Origin: Colias croceus | Taxonomy: Eukaryota; Arthropoda; Insecta; Lepidoptera; Pieridae | Reading direction: 5' to 3' | DNA length: 64,000 nt | NCBI RefSeq assembly: GCF_905220415.1 | Contig: NC_059555.1 | Span: 2,418,001 to 2,482,000, forward strand | Part shown: piece by piece, positions 50,501 through 61,529 of the stretch | Layout: each line of letters starts with the position of its first letter | Position numbering within the stretch: position 1 is the stretch's first letter | Notes under the pieces: model-generated | The model's input: the letters and a program-made list of their open reading frames with translations, nothing else | The model's database searches: none | Told to the model about the DNA's origin: nothing | Position numbers and translations under genes: made by a program

Positions 50501-50580
50501 TGATGGAATGTGATAGTGGATTTCAATTTTGTGTATTTTCTAGTATCGTTTTTGCAAGATAGAACAGCACATTTCACCAT
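50501..50580 (-). CDS. Orphan first exon with the start of a THAP zinc finger
   Basis: From ATG at 50,580 on minus, 26 codons read MVKCAVLSCKND...STITFH and end in a strong donor (CA|GTAAGT, boundary 50,501/50,500). Spacing C-x4-C followed by TFH matches the N-terminus of THAP domains (C2CH DNA-binding fingers, often MVKCxxxxCxN...FHxFP), found in chromatin proteins and P-element-type transposases. The rest of the domain (W, C-x2-H, AVPTIF-type end) is not visible downstream on minus before Snr1. Either a gene whose next exon is far away or within Snr1 introns, or a relic. A GC-rich promoter-like stretch precedes it (50,620-50,690). Confidence 0.5.
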
Positions 50581-50917
50581 GTTTATTCGTAATATGAAAA
50601 AAAATCCAGAGCAACGCACTTCGTGAGCACTCAACCACGACTGCGAGCGCTCGCGGCGGGAACGTCGTGTTGTTCCCACCTGTGCCTACTGTTCCCACTT
50701 GGTTGTTCGCACTCTATAGATAGTATATATACTCTAAGTTAAAAATATATAAATAGATTCAAATTTCAATTTCCAGTGAATTTCCATCTTACAAAAACGG
50801 TAAAAAAAACCATGACCATGACAGCTTATATTTTATTGTCTATGCATTATTACTTCATTGTCCATGAATGAAATGTCAAATCATTGAAAGATCAAAGATG
50901 AAAGAAAATAAAAAATA

Positions 50918-51007
50918 ATTCAGTCAATTTTTACCAGTTGTAGGGGGAGGTACTCGCCGCGTGCTCCAGTCGTTGTTTTAACGACAAGTGTCTGAAATTT
51001 TTATATA
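50918..51007 (+). promoter_or_regulatory. Putative core promoter and 5' UTR of the citrate carrier
   Basis: TTCAGTC at 50,919-50,925 resembles the arthropod initiator (TCAKTY). About 85 bases of 5' UTR would follow, with a GC-rich block (GGGGGAGGTACTCGCCGCG) and then TTTATATAATG. No transcript evidence. Confidence 0.3.
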
Positions 51008-54000
51008 ATGTCTTCCCGGACAGGAAATTTCAAAAATCCATTCTCGAGACCATGGATGACTGAAACTGGAGCAGCGGCGGCCGCTGGAGGTGGATCAGTG
51101 GGACTGAAAGGTGTTGTTGCTGGCGGCATAACTGGTGGCATTGAAATTTGTATAACATTCCCAACTGAATATGTGAAAACACAATTGCAATTAGACGAGA
51201 AAGGTGAGTGCTTATCCTATGATACTTTATTTGATTAGTTTATGTCACAATAACATCAACAGAATCTGTAGTAGAACTGCGATCGCGGCGATAACATTGT
51301 CGAATAATATTTTTCCGTCTAAAAATAAAAAATTGGAGTTTACGTCATCCACACTCAAAGTATAAATATTTAATTCACTACAGTCCGAAGTATGGAAGGA
51401 ACATATTTATTTTCCAATAAGAATCTTGTTAGTGTCGTTTTCGAGGTTACGTTACAATGAGGCGCTAAGTCGTATTTGTAAAATAATACTTTACTCAGCG
51501 ACATGGACTTTGTTCTTTTTAATGTACGCGGGAAACAAAGATTAGTGATATATTGTTCCATGTATCAGTTTCTTCAAGGTTATTTTACTCTAATAAAAAC
51601 CTATCAGGAATATTAATTGTATCCTTGTAACTTAGTTACATTTCACAAAATATTTCCTTAGGTATATTTGAATATGTTTACATAACTTCACAACTCAATG
51701 TTTATTGTTTGAGTTCATATTGTTATATTTTAGCTATACATAGGTATATATATTTCCAAAAGTTTTTTAAATTTAATATTCAGCAAAATTAAAAATACAT
51801 TATACATCAATAATATTTGTAGGTCATAGATTCTTGTTACATAATAGACATCAATAGATGTTGGCAATAATTACAATATTCTTCCTTTTATAAAATTTTA
51901 ATAAGTTTCCTGTTGTTGTATAGCCTGTTCTGCTGATTTCAATAGCAAATAATGTAAATTTTCCTCTAAACCATTAAATATAACACGAAAAATAGCTCAT
52001 TAATGGTAGCTTCATAATCAAGTAGACAATATTGAATAAGCACGATTTATTTTGTGTTTGTTTAAACATTAATTACTACTATTATTTATATTAAATAATT
52101 TATTTTTAATATTTATTTTTAATAATTGTAATTAACACAACAAAATGTTTGTCTATTATTCTACAAAACACTATGTCAATGCTATACACATTCCTTAAGG
52201 GGTGTTAGGCGGTCAGCGAAAATTCAGCCATTCGGACCTGAGGTATGCAGTGAGGGTGTCCGCGTTTAGTATGGAATCAACATGCTCGAAACTAAAAATC
52301 GTAAGCGCCATTCACATTTTTATCAAAAACTGAATGAAAATATTTAGTATTTTTAAATATTTATTAATTTACGAATTATTATCGTAAAATACAGTTGTAA
52401 TGAGCATTTATATGATATTTTAGAGGTAACTTCAGGATTTTTTTTATCGAGCAAAATTTTCCAAATCATGTTTTAGAAACAGTCATCCCATCACACATAC
52501 GTTCTGTAAAACGATTGGGATTATTCTGTTATATTAATGGTTATTTATTAAAAGATGGAACTACGCTTCGCAAATCTTAAATTGAATCACATAAATCCAT
52601 AAAAGCATTTTGTTTCAAATGCAAAATGATAATTTTAATCCAAAATGATTATGGAATGTTATTTTTAAATTGAAGTCATATGAAAAATGCACATTACATA
52701 ATCTCAATATAAATATTTCAAATAATTGATGATAAGAGATTCCAAAGTAGTTAAAGTGAGGATGATAACAAATGGTATCTGTTGTCACTTGTGATAAGAA
52801 TTATAGTTTTGTTTATAAAGTGTAAATGAGGTGTGACTGGGCCATTTTTAACCGACTTCAAAAAAAGGAGGAGGTTATCAATTCGGCCGGTATGTTTTTT
52901 TTTATGTATGTACACCGATTACTCCGAGGTTTCTGAACCGATTTACGTGATTCTTTTTTTGTTCAATGCGGGATGGTGTCGAATTGGTCCCATAAAAATT
53001 TTATTCGGATAGGCCCAGTAGTTTTTATTTTATGAGCATTTTTGTCTGTATTTGTAAATGTTGCAAGTGCAAGTTTGAAGTCGGTTGTTTTTAACGCAGT
53101 TTTATTGACTTGTAAATAGCAATGTATTATTGTGTAAAGCTTTTAGTTTTGTTAAATATTGCTTTATAGCAAACTAGGTTTCCGCCCGCGGCTTCGCCCG
53201 CGCAGTCAAAGAAAAACCAGCGTAGTTCCCGTTCCCGTGGGATTTCCGGGATTGCGTCATTTTCCCGGGATAAAAAGTAGCCTATGTCCTTTCTCGGGTA
53301 TCAAAATATCTCCATATCAAATTTCATGAAAATTGGTTCAGTAGTTTAGGCGTGATTGAGTAACAGACAGACAGACAGAGTTACTTTCGCATTTATAATA
53401 TTAGTATGGATTCCTTTATTAATTAAAGTACCACAGGTCCAACAGGCAGAGGCCCTTTAGAGAATTTAGGTGTGTTGTGGTACACCATGCCGCAGCATGC
53501 CTATGACTGCACTATAGAGACACAGCCCTGTATTATTGTATGCATGTAATAATCAGTCACTTCTATAGTAAAACTATCTGAAAATTTAATAACCTGTGAA
53601 TATAATATGCGTAATTAACTTCTAATCTAATCATATTGTTTAAAAGATATGCTACTTTGAACAGGTATTTGAAGGAATAAATAATAAGCTTTATGCAAAC
53701 ATACATATTCGAATACTTCATAGGTTTTGAATGAACGGTAAACACATTGTAATCCATACTTATACCATAGTTAGACCACAGATGGCAGATATTCATATAG
53801 GGTGGTGGCACCAATTATCGGCCATGTCAACTTTTTTTGAACTTTGACTGGATGTAATTTTTACATTGATAGCTTTTTCTTTCTTACAGTGCCTTATTTA
53901 GGTAGATAGATATTGAAACTCCATTACTACATTTTCAAAATTACGAATCCATTGTTACTTTATTTAATATATAATTTTTATTTCGAGTATGCCGATTTCC

Positions 54001-57000
54001 CTCAATATCGGCCACTAATAGCAAGATAACACCCTAATATCTGCCGTCTTTGGCCCTAATATCGGCATATCTTTTCTAAGGTGAAGTTAGATCAATAAAA
54101 CGTAAAACTTGTAACATTTTTTATTATCAATTAAGATACAAATCATTTTTTTAACTCACCTATCATGATTGGTATTTTCGTTGCATTGTCTTAAAAATTA
54201 AAAGTAATGTAACTAATTCAGTATTCTTAAGACAATATTAATAAAGATACGGGGTTAAATGAGACTTGTGTCCATCAACTAGAAAAAGAATTGGCTTTGA
54301 AATGTTATCAGAAATCACCCAATCATTATAGCCATTTGCAACATATTCATAGAATACTACATACACTTCTCATCCACCAATATTTGATAAACTGAGAAAC
54401 CAGGATGGTGCTATAAACGATTACTTTAGTGGTCTATGGATATAGGGAAATCATCCATCGGAGGCAAAGATTCTCCTGCTGCAGATATGACTAGCAAAAC
54501 AGTTATTGTTATTTTTTTCACTACCCTTAGCAACTTCATTCATAAATTTTCTTCCATACCTTAGGCTCTATTACTTCACCTGTCTTCGGACAAATACTAA
54601 AGCTCGTCTTATCCCTATTTAATATTCTCCGTGGATCTTGTAATAATTATGTCTTCCGTGCCCGATTGATTTTAATTTTTATATGTTCTTGTAAGTCATT
54701 AAACCACTTTCTTCTGTAACTACAGCCCTGGCCAGAGTAATAGCTTCTGGAGCCCTTTCATTAAGAATTGAGTGTCTTTTTAAAAACAAGGAATACCACT
54801 TTTTCTTTGGTTGTCCATTTTAAACGGATTGGATCTTTTATCTTATTTTATCATATTTTTAACGCTATTTATCACATTGCTACGTGATCTAGGAAAACCG
54901 CAAATAGCCATCCATATCATCCATTGAACAATTTCATCTTCTTCGACGATATCTCTACCAACTGTGCAATCTGTGTCTATTCTTCCATGAAGTCTACCTT
55001 GTAAAGTGGTCGTCGGAATGTTGTATTGTCGAATTGCGTCTCTGATGCTCATACTTTGATTTTTGACGGCATTCACTGCCTCTATTATTTTAAGATTGTG
55101 CCGGCATGATTATCAAAAATACATCTTGTATCACTAGCCCTGTTTATTGTAAAGTCCGACGGTACGGTAGTAGAAAAGGTTTTACTAAGGTGGCCGTTAT
55201 TACGCATCGATTCGCTCTATATCGGCCGCAGCTAATAAAAATCTTTTTAGGCGGCCGACTTTAGGATCTAGTGATCAAACGGAGCTGCTGTTTCATTTCT
55301 AACCTTATTAATATCACTGCTAACATATAAAATAGCTAAACATGTTATTTAAAGTTTTCATACATTACCCCAATATCGACCACCGGCCGATGTTGAGATT
55401 TATCAATAAATACAGATCCCTAATCTCGGCCCCGCAATTATTTCATTAAAAAGACAAATAAATGTAAAAACACACTATTTTATCGATAATTTGACTGTTT
55501 TTCTTTAAGAACATATAAATTTAAATACTATAGGTTTGTTTAATTCCATTAAAAATTAAAATACTTATCCACGTAAAGCGTCGACTCAGGGATTTGACTC
55601 CGCAATGCCGCCAAACTACCCATATTCGTACCTGCGCGTGCTCTATGGCCAACTGAATCTTCAACAGTTAAGGTACCCACACCGAAATTTGGGAGGTTTT
55701 GCTTATGTATATAGAGTCTCTTTTTGCATAAAAATTTTTATGATATAAGATCGATATTTATAGTTATATTCCATTTTCTCGAAAAGGCCGATATTAGGAG
55801 CAGGCCGATAATAGGAGACTCCACCCTAATATAAATTATAATACTATACTCTTAAAACTGTCACGAAGCAATGTGTTAATTATTTACACATTTCTTAAAA
55901 TTGAAGAATTGTTTGATATTTTACTAGTTTGGCCATGTAGGCTTCTTATTTCGATATTGTAGTGGAATTATCAATTATATCGAACGATTGCCGTTTTTCG
56001 TATCTACAAATTTCTATCCTCTTTCTCCCTAGTTATTCAAGTTATTTTTACATCTATACTACCAAGATTCAATCAATCCCTGTATAAAATATGCTACGTA
56101 AAAGGAAAATCTGGAAATGACGGTTGGACTAAACTCTAAAGCAAAGGGGGCGCAGGGGGACTTAGAAAATTTGGTGTAAAGATTACGCCAATATAAGCAT
56201 GTTTTATAGGAACAACTTTTCTCTAAAATTAAAAATGGCCGAGATATTCGCCCTCAAAGGTTAGGTTTAGGTTAGGTTAGCCGTTAGGTTAGGTTAGGTT
56301 TCTTAAAAAAAAACTACACAGAAATAGGAGCTCCGTCGACGCGCAAAAAAAAATTTTTCACTTTGCATCAAAAAATTTCTAAGTCCTTACTTTGCGCGCG
56401 GACCGGAAATGACTCGCAAGTCGCAACTATTTCGATCAATAAAGCAATAGGCTAGCCCTTCCCTATTTCTCAATGTTGGCCAACACAAACAAAATGATTC
56501 TATACAGAAAAGGTAAACACGACTCCGCTATCGTAATTCGTCAATAAGACCAAGCCCTTATTATGCCTTTGCTTATCTATTCCTGTTAATTTGAATCAAA
56601 ACAATCCATTACTTTTATTGTATAAGCTATTTTGATTCTAAATGTAAAATAACATTATAGGTTACCATAGGTAACTATGTATATTCTTAATATATATAAA
56701 TCTCGTGTCACAATGTTTGTCCTCAATGGACTCCTAAACCACTTAACCGATTATAATAAAATTCGCACACCGTGTGCAGTTCGATCCAACTTGAGAGATA
56801 GGATAGGTTTTATCCCGGAAATCCCTCGGGAACGGGAACTATGCGGGTTTTTCTTTGAAAACGCGGGCGAAGCCGCGGGGCGGCGGGCGGAAAGCTAGTA
56901 TTTTTTAAGAATTGAAATAGGTAAGTACCTAGGTGATTATTACTTAGATATGTCGTGGTCATATCGTAGATTTGATCATTTCATGATATGAGTGGCCATT

Positions 57001-60000
57001 TCACGAAATGGTCGCATATCGTGAAATGGCCAATTTAGTTTGGCCACATCATGATGTGGTTTGGGCAGATCAATGATAAGAAATCGTTTCACGATATGGC
57101 CAACTAACGCACGGTTTTTTCATGAAATGATCAAAATTATTTGATCATATCGTAAAATAGTTACATTAATCGTTGGTAGAGGCGCTGCAAGCTCTGTGTT
57201 TATGTGATAAGATGGCGGCCGCTGGCGAAAATTAAATTATTCGCAATTAAAAACTTCATAATTCGTTTAATAACAATATTATGAAGAAAGTCATAGCAAA
57301 GAATTTACGACGAAGAGGTACGAGTACTATGGAAAATGTGGATATCTTATATGTATTTAAGAAAAAATGCGACTTAAATAAAATAATTTAAGAAACTACT
57401 AACTACTATATTATTATAATTGTTTGTTTTTTAAAAAGCGATCCGCTTCTGGCACTCGCCGGCCGCTACCGCGGCACGCTCGCTTTGCTGTTTATCAAAG
57501 TCTAACCTAACCTAACCTAACTGTTTTCTATTGCAAAAACGATTCGCTTCTGGCATTCGCCGGCCGCTGCCGCGGCACTAACTTAAATGACATTAAACAA
57601 GTTTTTAGAACATTATTATTCTGAAATTTTTTAATATTTTACGGACTCTTTATATTTTATACGACCTGGCCAAATGTGGATGACCAAATCGTGAAACGTT
57701 GACGATTTAACGATCTGATCAAACTATGTTGGCCATTTCACGATATGCGACCATTTCGTGAAATGGCCACTCATATCATGAAATGATCAAATCTACGATA
57801 TGACCACGACAGATATATTCTTAAAAGCAACGTTCCGAACAGTAGCATTGCGTCTGCAAACATAGGTAGACATATACAATCAAACACGAGAATAAATTGA
57901 TCTCTATAAATACCCACAAACTATGCACTAAATTGATGCGAGCTATAAACTTTCAAACTTCAAATGACCGCGCGATGCAAAAAAATCTAAAGAAAGTTCA
58001 AAGTCCAAAAAATTTTCGCGCAATCTTCGACTCTATCAAAATATTTATTTCACAAATAACTTATTTTTAGGATTCGTTTGATCTATCAATAACAGAGCTA
58101 TCGTTTTTCATTCTTATAAATAACTAACTTTCCGCCAGCGGCTTCGCCCGCGTAGTTAAAGAAAAACCCACATAGTTCCCATTCCCGTTGGATTTTCGCT
58201 ATAAAACCTATCCTATGTTCTTCCTGTCTGTCCAAGTATTCTTTAAAAAAATATTCAATGTACAGTTTTGACTTTCCTACGACTTCAATATAGGTTGTTA
58301 GATAGGTATAGATGAAAAAATAAACACGCTTTCTTTTATTGCCACCGATCCTTGATAAGTGTACAAAGTTTGAATTAAATCTGTCTGTAAAGTGGCTCCA
58401 ACTCGAGTCTCAGTTGGTTACACACAAACATACAGATGCAGCTAATAAAAGCGCGTTAAAAACAACATTATTATATAGGTCATTCACCAAAAGAAAGTCC
58501 CAAAAATACATCGGAAAATTCCAATCCTCGTGTAATCTAATCATTTCTGACTAGTTTCACAATATCTTGCGTAACAAACATTAACGTGACTTGTATTTAA
58601 CGATGTTATTGCGCTCTACGCACTTGACCTAGAAATTCGTTTCCATATCGATTGATAAAACCTCTTTTGGTCATTTGTGGCTATTACCACTTATACAAGA
58701 CTTATACATAAAGAGGGTTATTTATGTGTCCAAAATAATTAATTAACAACAAATATCCGTCTTCAGTTCTGTATGAAATGATAAGGTAATTATTTCTATC
58801 TACAATTTTCCAATAAGTTTTTGTTAAAAACTTAAACTAGTGTTGATGTTCTTTATAATGTAATTATACGAATTACAACCAAAGTGAATAGTAAATATTA
58901 TGTTAATTAAATGTTGAATTACCTTTTGAACAGTTGAACCGTGGTAAAGATTCCTATTACTAAATCGTATTTAGTGAAACTTCAATAAATTAAAGTAAAT
59001 CCGTTATTTGTACTACGCTTCTAAACGTCTGATACCTAGTTAGGTATTATATTAAAAGAAAATATTTTGTATTATTCTATGATAAAGAAAACAATTTCGA
59101 ACTTCTGATTTAATCACATTACAGTACCTTAATAAACTATAAATCAATACGTATTGTTGTAATTATTCTCCAGCAAATAAAAAAACACAGCATAGGAGCA
59201 TCAGAAGGAAACAAAAAGGTGACACATAAGTAGCTCTTAGCCCAAGTGTCGTAGACTATTGTATGTGACTGGGCCAATAAGGTCGTGAGTGGACTTATGA
59301 GTCTAGTCTAGACGATCAATTTATTATCAAAGTGTTGAATAAACTTAGCTAAAATATAAGGAGAAACGTTAGTAGCTTACACTTATCTATACTAATATTA
59401 TAAAGCTGAAGAGTGTTTGTTTGAACACGCTAATCTCGCCAACTACTGGTCCCATTTGAATTCTTTCGGTGTTAGATAGCCCATTCATCGAGGAAGGCTA
59501 TAGGCTATATCATATCATCACCCAAACACCAAAGTATGGTTCTCTATGACTAGTTCATATAATTATATGATGAGTACCTTATAACTTGATTTTATTTAAA
59601 TGTGTATTGGAATCGTCTCTGAAATTCACAATTGCCCGTTTATATAAGCTTAACCAACTGAAACACTACTTTTTTGGTAGGCCAAATACAGTAGAACTCC
59701 AATTATCCGAAATAATGGGGACCGGGACCCATTCGGACAATCAAATATTCGGATAATCGGATTTTTTTTTTAAATTGCCATTGGAGAGAATAAAAGCTAC
59801 GTTTTGATATTGCACTATTTTTTTATAAAAGAAACATGAAATTTTCAAGTTTTAAATATAAATAAAATGTACTTATGTATATGTACAAGTTTAGAAATAA
59901 AAATCATTGTTTTTTAAACATCTCCGTCAATGTAAGCTGTTTTGCGGTCTTCAACCGTTTTCGACAATTTTTTGTGATTCGGATGATCGGCGATTCGGAT

Positions 60001-61057
60001 AGTCGGAGTTCGGATAATTGGAGTTCTACTGTAATCAGTAAATAAAAGAGACAAAAACCAAAAAAGAGCCAAATTCGTCATTATTATTAGTAGGTGTCTC
60101 AATATAAAGGAAGTCGTTCAGAAATTGGGAATAGAATAAATGTTATTTGTTGCCATATAAGTACGAGGAAGTCTGTGTCCATTTCGGTTGCACAATAAAA
60201 CGGTATAGTCTCAGGGTCGGAGAAATATAATAAGTATTAAAATTGTATAATACTGATAATAATTGATATGGAATAACAAGCCGAGAAAACTTATTCACTC
60301 TTCAGCTTCATAATTTAAAGAAATTATGCAAAGTCCAGTGCAAACAAATTAAAGTAAATCCGATCTCATATTATATCGATATCATATTGAATTTGATATT
60401 TTGCTTTTATGACATTCAAATCCATACTTAATATTATAAATGCGAAAGTAACTCTGTCTATCTGTTACTCAATCACGCCTAAACTACTAAACCAATATTC
60501 ATGAAATTTGGTAGTTATGGAGAAATTTTGATACCCGAGAAAGGACATAGGCTAATTTTTATCCCGGGAAAATGACGCAATCCCGGAAATCCCACGGGAA
60601 CTATGCGGGTTTTTCTGCGCGTGCGAAGCCGCGGGCGGAAAGCTAGTTCTTTATAAATTTTAAACAATAGAAGAAATTCGAACACGCCTCGTGAGTTAGG
60701 TGAATAATATAATATACTAGTGGTTCGCCCCGGCTTCGCCCGTGGTACCTACATGTTTAAACTATCCTATCTCTCAAGTTGGATCGAACTGCACATGGTG
60801 TGCGAATTTTATTATAATCGGTTAAGTGGTTTAGGAGTCCATTGAGGACAAACATTGTGACACGAGATTTATATATATTAAGATGCTCCATCTATCTTGA
60901 ATTATACTCATTACAATCACATTTATCCAGGTGGTACCAAGAAATACACGGGTATATTCGACTGCGTCAGCAAGACAGTAAAGGGCCATGGAGTCCTCGG
61001 TCTCTACAGAGGCCTCAGTGTGTTGCTGTATGGATCCATTCCGAAGTCTGCAGTTAG
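51008..61057 (+). CDS. sea: Mitochondrial citrate (tricarboxylate) carrier SLC25A1, 5' part
   Basis: Inner-membrane carrier that exchanges mitochondrial citrate for malate, feeding cytosolic acetyl-CoA. Exon 1 is 51,008-51,203 (65 codons + 1 nt, then GTGAGT); exon 2 is 60,931-61,057 after TTTATCCAG, ending AG|GTTAGT in an Arg codon. Together they encode ~108 residues: an Ala/Gly-rich N-terminus, helix 1 GVVAGGITGGIEICITF, the carrier signature PTEYVK (Px[DE]xx[KR]) at ~51-56, then KKYTGIFDCVSKTV and the matrix motif GVLGLYRG, and GSIPKSAVR. This closely follows insect scheggia and human SLC25A1 as I recall them. The family has about 300 residues, so about two thirds lie past the window. Intron 1 is 9,727 bp and mostly transposon debris. 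ATG choice: first in frame, with the conserved NPFSRPWM N-terminus following. Confidence 0.93.
51204..52849. other. Proximal part of carrier intron 1, no other gene
   Basis: AT-rich intron. No recognisable element. The minus frame at 51,370-51,561 has no known family. First-intron enhancers are possible but no motif cluster stands out. Confidence 0.45.
52850..53086. mobile_element. 237-bp element with AACCGACTTCA ends
   Basis: AACCGACTTCA at 52,850-52,860 is inverted at 53,076-53,086. Next to the left end is AAAAAAAGGAGGAGGTTATC, and inside are ACCGATTACTCCGAGGTTTC and CCCAGTAGTTTTTATTTT. This composite is widespread in insect genomes as a short non-autonomous element; the class is not certain. 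Confidence 0.75.
53174..53410 (-). mobile_element. Full-length Helitron-like element, GCGAAAG subfamily
   Basis: CTAG at 53,174 after A and GTATGGA ending at 53,410 before T. Very similar to 49,238-49,478, suggesting both are recent copies of one source. Confidence 0.8.
53439..53540 (+). mobile_element. LINE 3' fragment related to 30,530
   Basis: AGAGGCCCTTTAGAGAATTT, CACCATGCCGCAGCATGCC, and GACTGCACTATAGAGACACA correspond in order to 30,540-30,640. Diverged, and short at both ends. Confidence 0.6.
53800..55826 (-). mobile_element. pogo/Tigger-like DNA transposon, decayed
   Basis: The ends are inverted: GGGTGGTGGCACCAATTATC at 53,800 against the complement of the 55,826 end (GGGTGGAGTCTCCTATTATC), both continuing GGCC, and both flanked by TA as for Tc1/mariner-pogo insertions. 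Length is about 2.03 kb. It holds a broken transposase on minus. AATATCGGCC and variants are concentrated in both subterminal regions (53,812, 54,003, 54,052; 55,215, 55,374, 55,421, 55,784, 55,803). Lies in carrier intron 1, antisense to it. Confidence 0.85.
54230..55115 (-). pseudogene. pogo/Tigger transposase pseudogene
   Basis: Minus-strand pieces follow the pogo order. First a Psq-type helix-turn-helix (EAVNAVKNQSMSIRDAIRQY, PTTTLQGRL, about 55,090-54,850). Then a CENP-B-like second DNA-binding part in a shifted frame (KKWYSLFLKRH, RAPEAITLARA). Then the catalytic core start DPRRILNRDKTSFSICPKTG, whose Asp aligns with the first D of the DDE/D triad (usually NxDETGF, here NRDKTSF). Then ILFLVDGHKSH, containing the second D, near 54,250-54,280. 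At least one frameshift and several stops separate these parts, so it cannot be active. Confidence 0.85.
56259..56301. repeat. TTAGG-like short repeat
   Basis: Imperfect GGTTA repeats (about seven units with two interruptions). TTAGG is the usual insect telomere repeat, so this could be an interstitial telomeric seed. Short runs like this also occur by chance in insect repeats. Confidence 0.6.
56668..56898 (+). mobile_element. Helitron-like element, TCTCGTGTCAC subfamily
   Basis: Begins near TATATTCTTAATATATATAA, with TCTCGTGTCACAATGTTTGT and CTCCTAAACCACTTAACCGA. The 3' half is that of the GCGAAAG subfamily, ending AAAGCTAG before T. The left half matches 60,717-60,888 in reverse. The frame 56,677-56,898 is non-coding. 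Confidence 0.7.
56951..57811. mobile_element. 861-bp foldback element with ATTTCACGAAAT-type palindromes
   Basis: The terminal repeat starts TGTCGTGGTCATATCGTAG and runs about 90 bp. It is inverted almost perfectly at about 57,720-57,811. GATA borders both ends (56,947-56,950 and 57,812-57,815), a possible 4-bp target duplication. The arms are built from short near-palindromes (CATTTCACGAAATG, CATATCGTGAAATGG, TTTCATGATATG). The core has a 44-bp GC-rich direct repeat (57,433 and 57,535; CGCTTCTGGCA, CGCCGGCCGCT) with CCTAA repeats between (57,502-57,521). No protein. Confidence 0.85.
57812..58123. other. Intron sequence, nothing recognised
   Basis: AT-rich part of the carrier intron without a recognisable element. 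Confidence 0.5.
58124..58235 (-). mobile_element. 5'-truncated Helitron-like element
   Basis: TTTCCGCCAGCGGCTTCGCC, AAAGAAAAACCCACATAGTT and CCCATTCCCGTTGGATTTTC match the 3' half read on minus. The terminal CTAG has become CTAA. Confidence 0.65.
58236..59385. other. Intron sequence, nothing recognised
   Basis: About 1.1 kb AT-rich. A stretch near 58,342-58,400 (CGATCCTTGATAAGTGTACA) is similar to 13,997-14,060, so part of another dispersed repeat is present. The frame 58,339-58,554 overlaps it. Confidence 0.45.
59386..59553 (+). mobile_element. Helitron-like element, GCTGAAGAG subfamily
   Basis: Starts TCTATACTAATATTATAAAG after A and ends ATGACTAG before T. The 3' hairpin is degraded. Confidence 0.7.
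59689..60031. mobile_element. Tigger/pogo-type MITE with perfect 23-bp ends
   Basis: CAGTAGAACTCCAATTATCC, then GAA, at 59,689-59,711 is exactly inverted at 60,009-60,031. TA flanks both ends. CAGTAGAACYYC...ATCCGAA is the known terminus of Tigger/pogo elements. Internal ATTCGGATAATCGG motifs repeat near both ends. At 343 bp with no transposase, it depended on an enzyme elsewhere. Not derived from the larger 53,800 element, whose ends differ. Confidence 0.9.
60421..60646 (+). mobile_element. Full-length Helitron-like element, GCGAAAG subfamily
   Basis: Starts TCCATACTTAATATTATAAA after A and ends GCGGGCGGAAAGCTAG before T. A small deletion shortens the region before the hairpin. Confidence 0.8.
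60717..60888 (-). mobile_element. Helitron-like element, TCTCGTGTCAC subfamily
   Basis: CTAG at 60,717, hairpin GCCCCGGCTTCGCCCGTGG, then GGATCGAACTGCACATGG and the GGTTAAGTGGTTTAGGAGTC block, the inverse of 56,668-56,898. It ends only about 40 bp before carrier exon 2, just upstream of its acceptor region. Confidence 0.7.
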
Positions 61058-61529
61058 GTTAGTATCGACATACGTTTATTATGAGCTTTTGTGGATAATG
61101 CAGCAGTATGTTCAGGTAATTCTTGGGATTAGATAAAGATACCTGACCCTGAAGACCTGGAAGAAATGACTCTGTAGCCATAAGGTCGTCAATGTGCAAT
61201 TATTTGTGTGTTTTCATAACTTATTCTTTTTTGGCTGAGTAAAGAATTTATTCATCAGAGATGAAATACAAATTTTAAACCCACTATTTTGACAATGTTA
61301 ACAGAAAAATTGTCGTAGCTTAGAAATTCGTGCTAACATTTTATAACGTTGACCAAATAACACTAGGAACTAATTAAATTATATTGAAGTACCTAGTACT
61401 AAGCTAATTGTATTACCCCTAATAGCGTCTAATTAGGAAATAAATATCGTACTTGTGTATATTGTATCGGTTAATTGAAGTATACCAAAAGACATATTAT
61501 ACTGGTCAAACGAACAATATATTATGTAA
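61058..61529. other. Start of carrier intron 2, nothing recognised
   Basis: AT-rich. I looked for a third carrier exon (starting FGAFE-like) in 61,058-64,000 and did not find one. Confidence 0.5.
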
